From the NCBI RefSeq assembly GCF_017591435.1, contig NC_059268.1:4852981-4916980 (forward strand): 64,000 bases of DNA, given 5' to 3'. The translations under genes were made by a program, and so were the position numbers. The notes below the pieces were generated by a model. The model was given only the letters and a program-made list of their open reading frames with translations, had not been told where the DNA came from and made no database searches. Within the stretch, counting starts at the first letter, position 1. Each line of letters begins with the position of its first letter. This stretch comes from Portunus trituberculatus. Taxonomy: Eukaryota; Arthropoda; Malacostraca; Decapoda; Portunidae. Below are positions 29,857 through 43,600 of the stretch, in pieces.

Positions 29857-32800
29857 CACTTTTGGCATATATCACTTTCTAATGCAAATAGTGTGTTTTG
29901 GCTGCAATTCTTAGTTTTGATACATATAACGCTAGAATACACCAAAATAACCCAATTTTGACATGTTTCCGTTCCTTACAAAAATAGTGTATTTTCGTAG
30001 CATTTTTGTGTTTTGGTGGAAAAAAGCTAAAAACTGTTAAAATTACACGTTTTTGTTATTTTACTTTTCATTCTCTATACTAACTTGTTTTCATCAATTT
30101 AATCGTTTTTAAGCAAAACAATGTAAAATGACGAATAAACAATTATTACAATCGAGTTTAGTATTATTTACCAAACTCAGAAATGCAGGTAAAATATTGT
30201 ATTTTATTAAAACGTCTTATTTATGTGTTTTCAAGTTGTTCTCTGAAAAAAATAAAACTATCTCGATTGCAAATTTTGCTTACTCGTCATTTTACATTGT
30301 TTTGCTTGAAAACGATAAAATTGATGAAAACAAGTTAGTATAGAGAATCAAAAGTAAAATGAAAAAAACATGTAATTTTATCAGTTTATAGCTGTTTGCC
30401 ACCAAAACACAAAAATGCTACACACACTATTTTTGTAAGGAACGGAAATATGTCAAAAATGGGTTATTTTAGTCTATGCCAGCGTTTTATTAAAAAAAAA
30501 CTCAGAATTGCAGTTAAATCACACTATATGCATTAGGAAATGATATATGTCAAAAAGGAGTTATTTTGGTATATTCTAAAGATTTATGCAACAAAACTCA
30601 CAATTGCAGGCAAGCAAAACACACTATTTGTCTAAGGAAGTGAAATATGTAAAAAATGGGTTATTTTCATGTATTCCAGCGTTTTATGCAACAAAACTCA
30701 GAATTGCAGGCAAAACACACTATTTGTCTAAATAAGTGACATATGTCAAAAAGGTTTTTTTTTTGGTGTAATCTAACGTTTTATGCACCAAAACTCAAAA
30801 ATGCAGACAAAAAACACTATTTGTCTAATGAACAGAAATATATCAAAATGGGCTTATTTTTGTGTATTTTAGCGTTTTATATAACAAAACTCAGAGTTGC
30901 AGGGAAAACACAATTTGTTTAAAGAAGTGAAATATGTCAAAAAGTGTTTATTTTGACGTTTTCCAACGTTTTATGAGCCAAAACTCAGAAATGCAAGGAA
31001 AACACAATATCTGTCTAAGGAACTAAAATATGTAAAAAATATGTTATTTTAGTGTATTCTAGCGTTTTATGCACCAAACTCAGAAATGCAGGCAAAACAT
31101 TATATTTGTTAAAACGTCTTATTTATGTGTTTTTAAGGGGTTTTTTGAATAAAAAACTATCTCGATTGCAAATTTTGCTTATTCGTCATTTTACATTGTT
31201 TTGCTTCAAAACGATAAAATTGATGAAAACAAGTTAGTATAGACAATCAAAAGTAAAATGAACAAAAATGTGTAATTTTATCAGTTTTTAGCTGTTATCC
31301 AGCAAAACACAAAAATGCTACGGAAACACACTATTTTTGTAAAGAATGGAAATATGTAAAAAATGTGTTATTTTGGTTTATTCTAGCGTTTTATGCAACA
31401 AAACTCAGAATTGCAGTTAAAACACTCTATTTACATTAGAAACTTATTGATATATGTCAAAAGGGGTTATTTTGGTGTATTTCAGCGTTTTATGAAACAA
31501 AACTTACAATTGCAGGCAAAACACACTATTTGTCTAAGGCAGGGAAATATGTCAAAAAGAGGTTATTTTGATGTATTCCAGCGTTTTATGAGCCAAAACT
31601 CAGAAATGCAGTCAAAACACAATATATGTCTATAGAAATGAAATATGTCAAAAATGGGTTATTTTGGTGTATTCTAGCGTTTTATGCAACAAAACAAAGA
31701 ATTGAAGGCAAAACACACTATTTGTCTAAATAAGTGAAATATGTCATAAAGGGGTTATTTTGGTGTATTCTAGCGTTTTATGCACCAAACTAAAAAATGC
31801 AAGCAAAACACACTATTTGTTTAATGAACTGAAATATGTTAAAAATTGGTTATTTTTGTGTATTCTAGCACTTTATGCAAGAAAACTGAGAATTGCAGGC
31901 AAAATATACTGTTTGCACTAGGAAGTGATATATGTCAAAAAGGAGGTATTTTTGTGTGTTCCAGCGTTTTATGCAACAAAACTCACAACTGTAGGCAAAA
32001 CACACTATTTGTCTAAGGAAGTGAAATATGTCAAAAGAGGTTATTTTGATGTATTCCAACGTTTTATGAACCATAACTCAGAAATGCACGCAAAACATGC
32101 TTATTGTCTATGGAACTGAAATATGTCAAAAATAGGTTATTTTTTGTATTATAGCGTTTTATGCACCAACATTCAGAAATGCAGGCAAAACACTATATTT
32201 GTTAAAACATCTTATTTATGTGTTTTTAAGGTGTTTTATGAAAAAAAAACTATCTCGATTACAAATTTTGCTTATTCGTCATTTTACATTGTTTTGCTTC
32301 AAAACGATAAGATTGATGAAAACAAGCTAGTATAGAGAATCAAAAGTGAAATTAACAAAAACGTGTAATTTTATCAGTTTTTAGCTGTTTTCCACCAAAA
32401 CACAAAAATGCTACGGAAAAACACACTATTTCTTTTAGGAACGGAAATATGTCAAAAATTTGTTAGTTTTTGTCTATTCTAGCGTTTTATACAACAAAAC
32501 TCAGAAAAACAGCCAAAACACACTATTTCCATTAGGAAGTGATATATGTAAAATATGGGTTGTTTTGGTGTATTCCCGCATTTTATGAAATAAAACTTAT
32601 AAATGCAGCTAAACACACCATTTGTATAAGGAGGTGAAATATGTAAAAAAGGGGTTATTTTGATGTTTTCCAGAGTTTTATGAACCAAAACTAAAAAATG
32701 CAGGCAAAACACACTCTTTGTCAAAGGAACTGAAATATGTCAAAAATGGGTTATTTTGGTGTATATCAGTGTTTTATGCAACAAAACTCAGAATTGCAGG

Positions 32801-33721
32801 CAAAACACACTATTGGTCTAAATAAGTGAAATATGTCATAAAGGGGTTATTTTGGTGTATTCTAGCGTTTTATGCACCAAAACTCAAAAATTCAGGCAAA
32901 ACACACTATTTGTCCAATGAACTGAAATATATCAAAAAGGGGTTATTTTGGTATATTTTAGCGTTTTATGTAAAAAACTCATAATTCCAGTGAAAACACT
33001 ATTTGTTTAAGGAAGTGAAATATGTCAAAAACGGGTTACTTTGATGTATTCTAACGTTTTATGAACCATAACTCAAAAATGCAGGCAAAACACAATATTT
33101 GTCTATGGAACTGAAATATGTCAGAAATGTATTATTTTAGTGTATTCTAGCGTTTTATGCACCAAACTCAGAAATGCAGGCAAAACACTATATTTGTTAA
33201 AACGTCTTATTTATGTGTTTTTAAGGTGTTTTCTGAAAAAAAAACTATATTGATTGCAAATTTTGCTTATTCGTCATTTTACATTATTTTGCTTCAACAC
33301 GATAAAATTGATGAAAACAAGTTAGTATAGATAATCAAAAGTAAAATGAACAAAAACGTATAATTTTATCAGGTTTTAATTGTTTTCCACCGAAACACAA
33401 AAATGCTACGGAAACACTATTTCTGTAAGGAACGAAAATATGTCAAAAATGGGTTATTTTGGTTTATTCTTGCGTTTTATGCAACAAAACTAAGAATTGC
33501 AGCCAAAACACACTATTTGCATTAGGAAGTGATATATGTCAAAATGAGGTTATTTTGGTGTATTCTTGTTTTTTAAACAAAACTTACAATTGCAGGCAAA
33601 ACACACTATTTGTCTAAATAAGTGAAATATGTCAAAAAGGGGTTATTTTGATGTATTCCAGCGTTTTATAAACCAAAACTTAGAAATGCAGGTAAAACAC
33701 TATTTTTCTAAGGAACTAAAA

Positions 33722-33913
33722 TATGTCAAAAATGGGTTATTTTGGTGTATTCCAGCGTTTTATGCAACAAAACTCAGAATTGCAGGCAAAACACACTATT
33801 TGTCTAAGGAAGTGAAATATGTCATAAAGGGGTTATTTTGGTGTATTCTAGCGTTTTATGCACCAAAACTCCAAAATGCAGGCAAAACACACTATTTGTC
33901 TAATGAATTGATA
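33722..33913 (+). repeat. Reference pair of ordinary A monomers (2 x 96 bp)
   Basis: Consecutive TATGTCA or TATATCA starts lie at 33,722, 33,818 and 33,914, giving exactly 96 bp each. The first monomer has the AATTGCAGG form and GCAACAAAACTC. The second has the AAATGCAGG form and GCACCAAAACTC. The two forms alternate irregularly through the array. Confidence 0.9.
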
Positions 33914-34128
33914 TATATCAAAAGGGGTTATTTTGGTGTATTTTAGCGTTTTATGTAACATATCTCAGAATTGCAGGGAAAACACACTATTTGTTTAAGG
34001 AAGTGAAATATGTAGAAAAGCGCATATTTTGATGCATTCCAACGTTTTATGAACCAAAACTCATAAATGCAGGTAAAACACAATATTTGTCTAAGGAACT
34101 GAAATATGTGAAAAATGTGTTATTTAGC

Positions 34129-34630
34129 GTTCGTCATTTTACATTGTTTTGCTTAAAAACGATAAAATTGATGAAAATAAGTTAGTATAGAGAATTAAAA
34201 GTTAAATGAACAAAAACGTGTAATTTTATCAGTTTTTAGCTTTTTTTCACCAAAACACAAAAATGCTACGGAAACACACTATTTTTGTTATGAACGTAAA
34301 TTTGTCTAAGGAAGTGAAATATGTCATAAAGGGGTTATTTTGGTGTATTCTAGCGTTTTATGCACCAAAACTCAAAAATGCAGGCAAAACACACTATTTG
34401 TCTAATGAATTGAAATATATCAAAAAGGGGTTATTTTGGTGTATTTTAGCGTTTTATGTAACATATCTCAGAATTGCAGGGAAAACACACTATTTGTTTA
34501 AGGAAGTGAAATATGTAGAAAAGCGCATATTTTGATGCATTCCAACGTTTTATGAACCAAAACTCAGAAATGCAGGTAAAACACAATATTTGTCTAAGGA
34601 ACTGAAATATGTGAAAAATGTGTTATTTAG
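34129..34630 (+). repeat. 502-bp unit duplicated in tandem, with a shortened cassette
   Basis: The junction word TATTTAGCGTTCGTCATTTT occurs at about 34,121 and again about 502 bp later. In both copies the cassette has lost all of B and jumps from a monomer start directly into C. A shared deletion joint in neighbouring units shows that the deletion came first and the duplication second. Confidence 0.75.
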
Positions 34631-37600
34631 CGTTCGTCATTTTACATTGTTTTGCTTAAAAACGATAAAATTGATGAAAACAAGTTAGTATAGAGAATTA
34701 AAAGTAAAATGAACAAAAACGTGTAATTTTATCAGTTTTTAGCTTTTTTTCACTAAAACACAAAAATGCTACGGAAACACATTATTTTTGTTATGAACGT
34801 AAATATGTCAAAAATTGGTTATTTTTGTCTATTCTAGCGTTTTATGCAACAAAACTCAGAATTACAGTTAAAACACAGTATTTGCATTAGGAAGTGATAT
34901 ATGTCAAAAAGGGGTTATTTTGGTGTATTCCATTGTTTTATGAAACAAAACTTACAATTGCAGGCAAAACACACTATTTGTGTAAGGAAGTAATATATGT
35001 CAAAAAGGGGTTATTTTGATATATTCCAGCGTTTTATGAACCAAAACTCAGAAATGCAGTCAAAACACACTATTTGTCTAAAGAACTGAAATATGTCAAA
35101 AATGTGTTTTTTTAGTGTATTCCATCGTTTTATGCAACAAAACTCAGAATTGCAGGCAAAACACAGTATTTGTCTAAGGAAGTGAAATATGTCAAAAAGG
35201 AGTTATTTTGGTGTATTTTTGCGTTTTATTCACCAAAACTAAAAAATGCAGGCAAAACACACTATTTCTCTAATGAACTGAAACATGTCAAAAAGGGGTT
35301 ATTTTTGTGTATTTTAGCGTTTTATGTAACAAAACTCAGAATTGCAGGGAAAATACACTATTTGTTTAAGGAAGTGAAATATGTCAAAAAGCGATTATTT
35401 TGATGTATTCCAACGTTTTATGAAGCAAAACTCAGAAATGCAGGCAAAACACAATATTTGTCTAAGGAACTGAAATATGTATAAAAATGTGTTATTTTAG
35501 TGTATTTTAGCGTTTTATGCACCAAACACAGAAATGCAGGGAAAACACTATATATGTAAGAACGTGTTATTTATGTGTTTTTAAGGTGTTTTCTGAAAAA
35601 AAAACTATCTCGATTGCGAATTTTGTTTATTCGTCATTTTATATTGTTTTGCTTCAAAAAGATAAAATTGATGAAAACGAGCTATTATAGAGAATAAAAA
35701 GTTAAATGAAAAAAAAAACGTATATTTTTAAAAGTTTTTACCTGTTTTCCACCAAAACACAAAAATGCGATGGAAACACACTATTTTTGTAAGGAACGGA
35801 AATATTTCAAAAATGAGTTATTTTGGTCTATTCTAGCGTTTTATGCAAGAAAACTCAGAATTGCAGCCAAAACACACTATTTTCTTTAAGAAGTGATATA
35901 TGTCAAAATGGGTTATTTTGGTGTATTCCAGCGTCTTATGAAATAAAAAACTCAGAAATGAAGGCAAAACACACTCTTTGTCTAAGGAACTGATATATGT
36001 CATAAATGGGTTATTTTGGAGTATTTTAAAACACACAGGAAAACACACTATTTGTCTAAGGAAGTGAAATATGTCATAAATGGGTTATTTTGGAGTATTT
36101 TAGCGTTTTATGTAACAAAATTCATAATTGCAGGGAAAACACACTATTTGTCTAAGGAAGTGAAATATGTCAAAAAGGGGTTATTTTGGTGTATTCTAGC
36201 GTTTTATGTAACAAAACTCAGAATTGCAGGGAAAACACACTATTTGTTTAAGGAAGTGAAATATGTCAAAAAGGGGTTATTTTGATGTATTCTAGCGTTT
36301 TATGTAACAAAACTCAGAAATGCAGGCAAAACACAATATTTGTCTAAGGAAGTGAAATATGTCAAAAGTGGTTTATTTTAGTGTATTCTAACGTTTTATG
36401 CACCAAGACTCAGAAATGCAGGCAAAACACTATATTTGTTAAAACGTCTTATTTGTGTTTTTAAGGTGTTTTATGAAAAAAAACTATCTTGATTATAAAT
36501 GTTGCTTATTCGTCATTTTACATTGTTTTGCTTCAAAACGATAAAATTGATAAAAACAAGCTAGTATAGAGTATCAAAAGTAAAATGAACAAAAACGTGT
36601 AATTTTATCAGTTTTTAGCTGTTTTCAACCAAAACACAAAAATGCTACGGAAACACACTATTTCTGTAAGGAACGGAAATATGTCAAAAATGGGTTATTT
36701 TGGTCTATTCTAGCGTTTTCTGCAACAAAACTCAGAATTGCAGCCAAAACAAACTATTTGCATTAGAAAGTGATATATGTCAAAATGGGTTATTTTGGTG
36801 TATTCCAGCGTTTTATGAAACAAAACTCAGAAATGCAGGCAAAACACACTATTTGTCTAAGAAAGTGAAATATGTCAAAAAGGGGTTATTTTGATGTATT
36901 CCAGCGTTTTATGTAACAAAACTCAGAATTGCAGGAAAACACACTATTTGTCTAAGGAAGTGAAATATGTCAAAAATGGGTTATTTTGATGTATTCCAGC
37001 GTTTTATGAACCAAAACTCAGAAATGCAGGCAAAACACACTATTTGTCTAAGGAAGTGAAATATGTCAAAAGGGGTTATTTTGGTGTATTCCAGCGTTTT
37101 ATGCAACAAAACTCAAAATTGCAGGCAAAACACACTATTTGTCTAAGGAAGTGAAATATGTCAAAAGGGGTTATTTTGGTGTATTCTAGCGTTTTATGTA
37201 AAAAACTCATAATTGCAGGAAAACACTATTTGTTTAAGGAAGTGAAATATGTCAAAAGGGTTATTTTGATGTATTCTAGCGTTTTATGAACCAAAACTCA
37301 AAAATGCAGGCAAAACACAATATTTGTCTAAGGAAGTGAAATATGTCAAAATGTATTATTTTAGTGTATTCTAGCGTTTTATGCACCAAAACACAGAAAT
37401 TCAAGCAAAACATCATATTTGTTAAAACTTCTTATTTATGTGTTAAGGTGTTTTAGGAAAAAAAAAACTATATGGATTGAAAATTTTGCTTATTCATCAT
37501 TTTACATTATTTTGCTTCAAAACGATAAAATTGATGAAAACAAGTTAGTATAGATAATCAAAGTAAAATGAACAAAAACGTTAATTTTATCAGTTTTAAT

Positions 37601-40600
37601 TGTTTTCCACCAAAACACAGAAATGCTACGAAACACTATTTCTGTCTAAGGAACTGAAATATGTCAAAAATGGGTTATTTTGGTGTATTCTATGCAACAA
37701 AACTCAGAATTGCAGGCAAAACACACTATTTGTCTAAGGAAGTGAAATATGTCAAAAGGGTTATTTTGGTGTATTCCAGCGTTTTATGTAACAAAACTCA
37801 GAATTGCAGGCAAAACACACTATTTGTCTAAGGAAGTGAAATATGTCAAAAAGGGGTTATTTTGATGTATTCCAGCGTTTTATGAACCAAAACTCAGAAA
37901 TGCAGGCAAAACACAATATTTGTCTAAGGAACTGAAATATGTCAAAAATGGGTTATTTTGGTGTATTCCAGCGTTTTATGCAACAAAACTCAGAAATGCA
38001 GGCAAAACACACTATTTGTCTAAGGAAGTGAAATATGTTAAAAAGGGGTTATTTTGGTGTATTCTAGCGTTTTTTGCACCAAAACTCAAAAATGCAGGCA
38101 AAACACGCTATTTGTCTAATGAAAACACACTATTTGTCTAAGGAACTGAAATATGTCAAAAGGGGTTATTTTGGTGTATTCCAGCGTTTTATGTAACAAA
38201 ACTCAGAATTGCAGGGAAAACACACTATTTGTTTAAGGAAGTGAAATATGTCAAAAAAGGGTTATTTTGATGTATTCCAGCGTTTTATGAACCAAAACTC
38301 AGAAATGCAGGCAAAACACAATATTTGTCTAAGGAACTGTCTTATTCATGTGTTTTAAGGTGTTTTATGAAAAAAAAATATCTCGATTGAAAATTGTGCT
38401 TATTCGTCATTTTACATTATTTTGCTTCAAAACGATAAAATTGATGAAAACAAGCTAGTATAGAGAATCCAAAGTAAAATTAAGAAAAACGTGTAATTTT
38501 ATCAGTTTTAGCTGTTTTCCACCAAAACACAGAAATGCTACGGAAACACTACTATTTGTCTAAGGAACTGAAATATGTCAAAAGGGGTTATTTTGGTGTA
38601 TTCCAGCGTTTTATGCAACAAAACTCAGAATTGCAGGCAAAACACACTATTTGTCTAAGGAAGTGAAATATGTCAAAAGGGTTATTTTGGTGTATTCCAG
38701 CGTTTTATGTAACAAAACTCAGAATTGCAGGCAAAACACACTATTTGTTTAAGGAAGTGAAATATGTCAAAAGGGGTTATTTTGATGTATTCCAGCGTTT
38801 TATGAACCAAAACTCAGAAATGCAGGCAAAACACAATATTTGTCTAAGGAACTGAAATATGTGAAAATGGGTTATTTTAGTATCTCGTTATGCATTGTGC
38901 TTATTCGTCATTTTACATTATTTTGCTTTAAAACGATAAAATTGATGAAAACAAGCTAGTATAGAGAATCCAAAGTAAAATGAACAAAAACGTGTAATTT
39001 TATCAGTTTTAGCTTTTTTCCACCAAAACACAAAAATGCTACGAAAACACACTATTTGTCTAAGGAACTGAAATATGTCAAAAATGGGTTATTTTGGTGT
39101 ATTCCAGCGTTTTATGCAACAAAACTCAGAATTGCAGGAAAAACACACTATTTGTCTAAGGAAGTGAAATATGTCAAAAGGGGTTATTTTGGTGTATTCC
39201 AGCGTTTTATGAAACAAAACTCAGAATTGCAGGCAAAACACACTATTTGTCTAAGGAAGTGAAATATGTCAAAAAGGGGTTATTTTAGTGTATTCCAGCA
39301 TGTTATGAACCAAAACTCAGAAATGCAGGCAAACACACTATATTGTCTAAGGAACTGAAATATGTCAAAATGGGTGTTTTTAGTGTATTCCAGCGTTTTA
39401 TGCAACAAAACTCAGAATTGCAGGCAAAACACATTATTTGTCTAAAAAAGTGAAATATGTCAAAAGCTAGTATAGAGAATCCAAAGTTATTTTGGTGTAT
39501 TTTGCGTTTTATCCACCAAAACTCAGAAATGCAGGCAAAACACACTATTTGTCTAAGGAACTGAAATATGTCAAAAGGGGTTATTTTGGTGTATTCCAGC
39601 GTTTTATGTAACAAAACTCAGAATTGCAGGGAAAACACACTATTTGTTTAAGGAAGTGAAATATGTCAAAAGGGTTATTTTGATGTATTCCAGCGTTTTA
39701 TGAACAAAACTCAGAAATGCAGGCAAAACACAATATATGTCTAAGGAAGTGAAATATGTCAAAAGTGGGTTATTTTAGTGTATTCTAGCGTTTTATGCAC
39801 CAAACTCAGAAATGCAGGCAAAACACTATATTTGTTAAAACGTCTTATTCATGTGTTTTTAAGGTGTTTTATGAAAAAAACTATCTCGATTGAAAATTGT
39901 GCTTATTCGTCATTTTACATTATTTTGCTTCAAAACGATAAAATTGATGAAAACAAGCTAGTATAGAGAATCCAAAGTAAAATTAAGAAAAACGTGTAAT
40001 TTTAATAAGTTTTTAGCTGTTTTCCACCAAAACACAAAAATGCTACGAAAACACACTATTTGTCTAAGGAACTGAAATATGTAAAAATGGGTTATTTTGG
40101 TGTATTCCAGCGTTTTATGCAACAAAACTCAGAATTGCAGGCAAAACACACTATTTGTCTAAGGAAGTGAAATATGTCAAAATGGGTTATTTTGGTGTAT
40201 TCCAGCGTTTTATGTAACAAAACTCAGAATTGCAGGAAAACACACTATTTGTTTAAGGAAGTGAAATATGTCAAAAGGGGTTATTTTGATGTATTCCAGC
40301 GTTTTATGAAACAAAACTCAGAAATGCAGGCAAAACACAATATTTGTCTAAGGAAGTGAAATATGTCAAAAGTGGGTTATTTTAGTGTATTCTAGCGTTT
40401 TATGCACCAAACTCATAAATGCAGGAAAACACTATATTTGTTAAAACGTCTTATTCATGTGTTTTTAAGGTGTTTTATGAAAAAAAAAATCTCGATTGAA
40501 AATTGTGCTTATTCGTCATTTTACATTATTTTGCTTCAAAACGATAAAATTGATGAAAACAAGCTAGTATAGAGAATCCAAAGTAAAATTAAGAAAAACG

Positions 40601-43600
40601 TGTAATTAATCAGTTTTAATTTTCCAGAAATGCTAAGGAAACACACTATTTGTCTAAGGAACTGTTTAAAAATGGGTTATTTTGGTGTATTCCAGCGTTT
40701 TATGCAACAAAACTCAGAATTGCAGGCAAAACACACTATTTGTCTAAGGAAGTGAAATATGTCAAAAATTATTTTGGTGTATTCCAGGTTTTATGTAACA
40801 AAACTCAGAATTGCAGGCAAAACACACTATTTGTTTATTTTGGTGTATTCCAGCGTTTTATGTAACAAAACTCAGAATTGCAGGGAAAACACACTATTTG
40901 TTTAAGGAAGTGAAATATGTCAAAAGGGGTTATTTTGATGTATTCCAGCGTTTTATGAACCAAAACTCAGAAATGCAGGCAAAACACAATATTTGTCTAA
41001 GGAAGTGAAATATGTCAAAAGTGGGTTATTTTAGTGTATTCTAGCGTTTTATGCACCAAACTCATAAATGTAGGCAAAACACTATATTTGTTAAAACGTC
41101 TTATTCATGTGTTTTTAAGGTGTTTTATGAAAAAAAACTATCTCGATTGAAAATTGTGCTTATTCGTCATTTTACATTATTTTGCTTCAAAACGATAAAA
41201 TTGATGAAAACAAGCTAGTATAGAGAATCCAAAGTAAAATTAAGAAAAACGTGTAATTAATCAGTTTTTAGCTGTTTTCCACCAAAACACAGAAATGCTA
41301 TGGAAACACACTATTTGTCTAAGGAACTGAAATATGTAAAAATTGGGTTATTTTGGTGTATTCCAGCGTTTTATGTAACAAAACTCAGAATTGCAGGCAA
41401 AACACACTATTTGTCTAAGGAAGTGAAATATGTGAAAAAAGTGTTATTTTGGTGTATTCCAGCGTTTTATGTAACAAAACTCAGAATTGCAGGCAAAACA
41501 CACTATTTGTCTAAGGTAGTGAAATATGTCAAAAAAGGGTTATTTGGTGTATTCCAGCGTTTTATGTAACAAAACTCAGAATTGCAGGGAAAACACACTA
41601 TTTGTTTAAGGAAGTGAAATATGTCAAAAGGGGTTATTTTGATGTATTCCAGCGTTTTATGAACCAAAACTCAGAAATGCAGGCAAAACACAATATATGT
41701 CTAAGGAAGTGAAATATGTCAAAAGTGGGTTATTTTAGTGTATTCTAGCGTTTTATGCACCAAACTCATAAATGCAGGCAAAACACTATATTTGTTAAAA
41801 CGTCTTATTCATGTGTTTTAAGGTGTTTTATGAAAAAAAACTATCTCGATTGAAAATTGTGCTTATTCGTCATTTTACATTATTTTGCTTCAAAACGATA
41901 AAATTGATGAAAACAAGCTAGTATAGAGAATCCAAAGTAAAATTAAGAAAAACGTGTAATTTAATCAGTTTTAGCTGTTTTCCACCAAAACACAGAAATG
42001 CTAAGAAAACACACTATTTGTCTAAGGAACTGAAATATGTAAAAATGGGTTATTTTGGTGTATTCCAGCGTTTTATGCAACAAAACTCAGAATTGCAGGC
42101 AAAACACACTATTTGTCTAAGGAAGTGAAATATGTGAAAAAGGGTTATTTTGGTGTATTCCAGCGTTTTATGTAACAAAACTCAGAATTGCAGGCAAAAC
42201 ACACTATTTGTCTAAGGAAGTGAAATATGTCAAAAGGGGTTATTTTGGTGTATTCCAGCGTTTTATGTAACAAAACTCAGAATTGCAGGGAAAACACACT
42301 ATTTGTTTAAGGAAGTGAAATATGTCAAAAACACACTATTTGGGTTATTTTGATGTATTCCAGCGTTTTATGAACCAAAACTCAGAAATGCAGGCAAAAC
42401 ACAATATATGTCTAAGGAAGTGAAATATGTCAAAAGTGGGTTATTTTAGTGTATTCTAGCGTTTTATGCACCAAACTCATAAATGCAGGCAAAACACTAT
42501 ATTTGTTAAAACGTCTTATTCATGTGTTTTTAAGGTGTTTTATGAAAAAAAATATCTCGATTGAAAATTGTGCTTATTCGTCATTTTACATTATTTTGCT
42601 TCAAAACGATAAAATTGATGAAAACAAGCTAGTATAGAGAATCCAAAGTAAAATTAAGAAAAACGTGTAATTAATCAGTTTTTAGCTGTTTTCCACCAAA
42701 ACACAGAAATGCTAAGGAAACACACTATTTGTCTAAGGAACTGAAATATGTAAAAAAATGGGTTATTTTGGTGTATTCCAGCGTTTTATGCAACAAAACT
42801 CAGAATTGCAGGCAAAACACACTATTTGTCTAAGGAAGTGAAATATGTGAAAAAGGGTTATTTTGGTGTATTCCAGCGTTTTATGTAACAAAACTCAGAA
42901 TTGCAGGCAAAACACACTATTTGTTTAAGGAAGTGAATTATGTCAAAAAGGGGTTATTTTGGTGTATTCCAGCGTTTTATGTAACAAAACTCAGAAATGC
43001 AGGCAAAAGACAATGTCTAAGGAAGTGAAATATGTCAAAAGATTTTGACGTTTATGCAGCAGGCAAAACACTATATATGTTAAAACGTCTTATTCATGTG
43101 TTTTTAAGGTGTTTTATGAAAAAAAACTCTTATTCATCGATTGAAAATTGTGCTTATTCGTCATTTTACATTATTTTGCTTCAAAACGATTGCAATTGAA
43201 AAACAAGCTAGTATAGAGAATCCAAAGTAAAATTAAGAAAAAAAACTATGTAATTAATCAGTTGTTAGCTGTTTTCCACCAAAACACAGAAATGCTATGA
43301 AAACACACTATTTGTCTAAGGAACTGAAATATGTAAAAAATTTTGGTGTATTCCAGCGTTTTATGTAACAAAACTCAGAATTGCAGGCAAAACACACTAT
43401 TTGTCTAAGGAAGTGAAATATGTGAAAAAGGGTTATTTTGGTGTATTCCAGCGTTTTATGTAACAAAACTCAGAATTGCAGGCAAAACACACTATTTGTC
43501 TAAAGAAGTGAAATATGTGAAAAGGGGTTATTTTGGTGTATTCCAGCGTTTTATGTAACAAAACTCAGAATTGCAGGCAAAACACACTATTTGTCTAAGG

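Larger units (their letters stand above)
8367..30162 (-). repeat. 96-bp satellite array, block 2 (inverted, about 21.8 kb)
   Basis: The same monomers and cassettes run on the opposite strand (ACGCTGGAATACACCAAAAT, AAATAGTGTGTTTTGCCTGC). Cassette cores lie near 8660, 9475, 9988, 10599, 11460, 12461, 13361, 14069, 15083, 15979, 17170, 18061, 19113, 19694, 20684, 21696, 22585, 23771, 24660, 25712, 26285, 27570, 28454, 29504 and 30093. The strand changes abruptly at about 8366/8367, inside a B monomer, and at about 30,160, near a cassette. No unique sequence lies at either switch. Reverse-strand frames of up to 117 codons are by-products of the 96-bp period. Confidence 0.95.
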
